Shown here: positions 60,598 through 64,000 of the stretch, piece by piece
Layout: each line of letters starts with the position of its first letter
How positions within the stretch are numbered: position 1 is the first letter of the stretch
Source of the DNA: Limonium bicolor
Taxonomy: Eukaryota; Streptophyta; Magnoliopsida; Caryophyllales; Plumbaginaceae
Assembly: GCA_023374045.1 (NCBI GenBank)
Contig: CM041780.1
Location: 88,811,627-88,875,626, forward strand
Direction: 5' to 3'
Length of the DNA: 64,000 nucleotides
Position numbers and translations under genes: made by a program
Notes under the pieces: model-generated
The model's database searches: none
What the model was told of the DNA's origin: nothing
What the model saw: only the letters and a program-made list of their open reading frames with translations

Positions 60598-61052
60598 TTA
60601 CTTTTCGAAAGTTGAAGTTGGAAGTGACTTGGTGAATATATCTGCCAAATTCTCGCTTGAACGGATTTGTTGTATATCAATTTCTCCATTCTTCTGAAGC
60701 TCATGGTGTAGAAAAACTTGGGATATGTGCTTCGTTCTATCTCCTTTGATGTACCCATCTCTCATCTGGGCTATACAGGCAGCATTGTCTTCATATAATG
60801 TCGTGGGAATTTTCTGATCAAAATATAGGCCACACGTCTCTTGTACATGCTGGATCATGGACCTGGACAACCAACACATTCTCGGCTGGCTTCGTGCATT
60901 GCTAGAATTTCTGCATGATTAGAGGAGGTGGCGACACTCGTTTGCTTTATAGACTTCCATGATATGGCCGTACCTCCATGAGTAAATACATAACCTGTCT
61001 GTGACCTTGCCTTGTGGGGATCAGATAGGTAGCCAAGCGTCAGCGTAACCTA
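60598..61052 (-). pseudogene. copia H RNase H region
   Basis: YEDNAACIAQMRDGYIKGDR, TKHISQVFLHHELQ and SENLADIFTKSLPTSTFEK are the conserved C-terminal part of copia RNase H. The upstream part of the domain (around 60880-61050) is in other frames. It would degrade the RNA strand during reverse transcription in an intact element. Confidence 0.85.
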
Positions 61053-62149
61053 CTAACGACTTAGGTGTCCTTTGAAAGAATAATTACCCATATCCATTGT
61101 ACCTCGAAGATAACGAAGAAGTACATGTTTAACACCATTCCAATGTCTTTTGGTTGGAGCAGCACTATATCTTGCTAATAGATTTACTGAGAATGCTATA
61201 TCAGGTCGAGTATGACTCGCCAAGTACATTAATGCTCCAATGGCACTTAGATATGGGACTTCAGGACCAAGTAACTTTTCATCACTTTCCTGGGGTCTAA
61301 ATGGGTCCTTGTTTACATCTAGGGACCTAACAACCATTGGGGAGCTCAACGGATGAGCATGATCCATATAAAATCTTTTCAACACCTTTGTAATATATTG
61401 AGTCTGGTGTAGGAATACCCCACTTGGTGAATGCTCGAGTTGCAGTCCTAAGCAGAACTTTGTCTTACCAAGATCTTTCATTTCAAATTCTGACTTTAAA
61501 AATTCAACAGCTTGTTGAAGTTCTGCAGATGTTCCAATTATGTTGAGATCATCAACATAGACTGCAATTATGACAATCCCAGATCCACTTTTCCTTATGA
61601 ATATACAGGGACAAATCGAGTCATTCTTATAGCCTTTCTTAAGCAAGAAGTCGCTAAGGCGATTATACCACATACGGCCTGACTGCTTTAGTCCATAGAG
61701 GGATTTATTCAATTTAATTGAGAACTTTTCTCTAGAGCTTGATTTAAATGCTTCGGGCAATTTAAATCCCTCTGGTAGCCTCATATAAATGTCGCTATCA
61801 AGCGATCCATATAGATAGGCTGTAACCACATCCATTAAACGAAACTCAAGATTTTCTTGGATGCCAAACTAATCAAGTATCTAAAACTTGTGGCATCCAT
61901 AACTGGGGAATAAGTTTCTTCATAGTCAATACCAGGTCTTTGACTAAAACCTTGTGCCACTAGACGAGCTTTGTATCTCACAATTTCATTTTGCTCGTTT
62001 CTTTTTCGCACAAACACCCATTTATAACCAACTGGTTTTATCTTACTGGGTGTGTGGACCACTGGTCCAAAAACCTCACGTTTTTGAAGTGAGTTTAATT
62101 CTGCTTCAATAGCATCTTTCCATTTTGGCCAATCATTCTTTGTCTGCAT
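61053..62149 (-). pseudogene. copia H reverse transcriptase
   Basis: Two overlapping frames. The first (62149-61835) carries WPKWKDAIEAELNSLQKREV, YKWVFVRKRNE, RYKARLVAQGFSQRPGIDYE and TYSPVMDATSFRYL. After one frameshift near 61845 the second runs 260 codons from MDVVTAYLYGSLDSDIYM through [17 protein letters not shown], the catalytic IIAVYVDDLNIIG, FLKSEFEMKDLG and SAIGALMYLASHTRPDIAFS. Both halves of the RVT_2 fold are complete apart from the break, so this RT is nearly intact. Confidence 0.9.
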
Positions 62150-62440
62150 TCTTCAACAGACTTTGGTTCATGATCCTCTTCATTATTCATAACTTGTAGC
62201 GCTACATTATATGCAAAAGTTTCATCGACGTCAATTTCATGTCGGTTCCATCGAATTCCAGTCATGACATAGTTGATAGAGATCTCTTCATTATCAATAT
62301 TTGTTTCAGGTACCTGATTTTTTCTGCATTTCTGCAACTGTCATGTCTACGGACTCTTCAGAGTCTCACCCTTTTCACTTAGACCATCTTTAATGCATCC
62401 CTTTCGTTTTCGAGGGTTTTTATCTTTGGAACCGACTGGT

Positions 62441-63427
62441 CTACCACGTTTTATACGGTGTTAGACTCATTTGCAACCTGTCCTCCATGGACATCAATTT
62501 TAGCGGAGCATTTTTAGCTGGCACATACGACTGTGTCACCTGATTTAGGTCAGTAAATGCATCAGGCAATTGGTTTGCCAGCTTTTGGAGATAATAATAT
62601 GTTGAACATCTTGTTGCATTGCTTAGAGCGAGGATCGTAGTAATGATGATGGTCGTTCCATGTAATCTCTTTACCAAGCTTATTTTCCCCCCTAATGATG
62701 GGAAATGTGACTCATCAAAATGACAGTCAGCAAATCGAGCTGTAAACAAGTCCCCAGTTGTTGGCTCGAGATATCTAATAATTGAGGCAGATTCAAGCCC
62801 AACATATATTCCATTCTTCTTTGAGGCCCCATTTTGGTTCTTTGCGGTGGAGGTATAGGAACATATACCGCACAACCGAAAATCCTCAGGTGAGAGATAT
62901 TGGGTTCTTGACCCGTAACCATTTGTAGGGGTGACAACTAAAATTGTTGGCTGATGCGAATCAAGTAGCGCATGTAATATAGCATGTCCCCACGCAGATA
63001 CTGGGATTTTTGATCTCATTAGTAACGGTCTTGCAATTAACTGCAGACGTTTGATCAAAGATGCCCAAACCATTTTGGGTATGCACATGAGCTACTGGAT
63101 GTCAATGGTTATTCCAATGGACATGCAATAGTCATTGAAGGCCTTGGAGGTAAATTCACCAGCATTATCCATGCGTATGGATTTGATTTGATTATCAGGA
63201 AAATTTGCTCGCAATCGAATCAATTGAGCCAATAATCTTGCAAATGCCATATTACGGGTTGATAATAAGCTAACATGTGACCATCTGGTTGATGCATCTA
63301 TCAAAACCAGAAAATATCTAAATGGTCCACATGGTGGATGGATAGGTCCACATATATCACCCTGAATTCTTTCGAGAAAAGCAATCGGCTTTATCTCGAG
63401 TTTAACTGGTGATGGCCTTTATAATTA
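62441..63427 (-). pseudogene. copia H integrase
   Basis: IDASTRWSHVSLLSTRN and IRMDNAGEFTSKAFNDY contain two acidic residues of the integrase catalytic triad. SLIKRLQLIARPLLMRSKIP, SAWGHAILHA and ISHLRIFGCAVYVPIPPPQR are the usual C-terminal part, with ESASIIRYLEPTTGDLFTAR after it. Frames change near 63090, around 62935 and again further on, so the protein is broken. Confidence 0.85.
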
Positions 63428-63657
63428 GTTTTCCTTGAGAACAAGCAATACACGGAAAACTATTTAGTTGAAGAAACTTTTTGTTTTTCAACATATGACA
63501 CATGAATTTTCCATAATTCTTCGCATCATGATGGAACCGGGATGGCCTAACCGGTCATGCCAAGTTTTGAAATCATCAAAATATTTCAGTTTTTCAACAA
63601 CATGTATTTCTGTTGTATTAATATACGCAGGGTACAACCCGGAAGAAGAAGAAATAG

Positions 63658-63998
63658 CTAGCTTTCCAACATTTGTCTCTTTCCTGCTATCACTTTTGTG
63701 ATGCCAATATATTCAATATTTCCATCATTCCCCGTCTCAATGTGATACCCATTCCGGCGTATATCAATGAAACTCAACAGGTTTCTTTGAGACGTGCTGG
63801 AAAATAATGCATTTTCAATGCATATTTTTGTTCCCTTAGGTAGAATAATGGTTGCTTTTCCAGACCCTTCAACAATACTCGTACTACCTGATATGGTAGT
63901 AACCTTTGGCGCATAATTTCGCAAATAAGAAAAGTATTTCTTACTCTTAAGAATTGTGTGCGTTGCAGCACTATCAATAAGACATACGTCTTCACCAT
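63658..63998 (-). pseudogene. copia H protease/pre-integrase region (partial at window edge)
   Basis: The segment with GKATIILPKGTKICIENALF and SSTSQRNLLSFIDIRRNGYH is the conserved stretch between protease and pre-integrase zinc finger in copia polyproteins. An overlapping frame extends to the window end, indicating another frameshift near 63900. Confidence 0.75.
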
Positions 63999-64000
63999 CC

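Larger units (their letters stand above)
60280..64000 (-). mobile_element. Ty1/copia retrotransposon H, 3' portion, minus strand, runs off the window
   Basis: A 153-bp 3' LTR (60280-60432) starts TGTTATATATATAT and ends TTTACAACA on the minus strand, preceded by the polypurine tract AAGGGGGAG (60433-60441). Upstream on the minus strand come RNase H, RT, integrase and the protease/pre-integrase region in copia order, up to the window edge. At least five frame changes split the polyprotein, so it looks inactive, although long stretches are intact, suggesting it is younger than copia D. Confidence 0.88.

Overview
This window is nuclear DNA from a flowering plant, most likely a eudicot: AT-rich, with one host gene on the left and a dense set of nested transposable elements to its right. 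I infer plant origin from the host gene's GT-AG introns, tRNA-Met-type retroelement primer sites, a Plant Mobile Domain gene, a MULE transposase, copia and LARD-like LTR elements and a Stowaway MITE. I could not identify the species.

Layout. 575-3404: a two-exon HIG1-domain gene (HIGD2A/Rcf1 type), the only clear host gene. 3405-7266: AT-rich intergenic DNA with a Stowaway MITE (4903-5140) and a MULE-type foldback MITE (6547-6962). 7276-16918: an apparently complete 9.6-kb Mutator-like element with 9-bp target duplications (TSDs). It has a five-exon PMD gene and a small unknown ORF on +, a four-exon transposase-OTU fusion gene on -, and between them repeated F-box gene pieces and a 166-bp tandem array. 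17607-42495: a small hAT-like element split by a 24-kb insertion. The insertion is LTR element A (minus orientation), whose left LTR is itself split by LTR element B (plus orientation). Both have about 4-kb LTRs and no recognisable pol. 42553-55480: a decayed copia element D, interrupted by a short-LTR element E and by a 4.65-kb solo LTR C related to A and B. D lies in a 65-70-bp minisatellite (55481-56142) that is also cut by a second hAT-like element (56143-57657), which carries two nested foldback MITEs. 58594-59310: a 155-bp tandem repeat. 60280-64000: the 3' part of another copia element H on -, running off the window.

Almost every insertion is supported by TSDs read directly at both ends, so the order of insertion can be reconstructed. 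Removing E and C from D restores continuous integrase-region codons across both junctions, and removing B from A gives two LTRs of nearly equal length (about 4445 and 4439 bp).

Four conserved reading frames (HIG1, PMD, transposase DNA-binding domain, OTU) each lack exactly one base relative to the frame demanded by exon arithmetic. Either these genes are lightly decayed, or the assembly carries residual single-base deletions. The host gene being affected makes the second explanation attractive.
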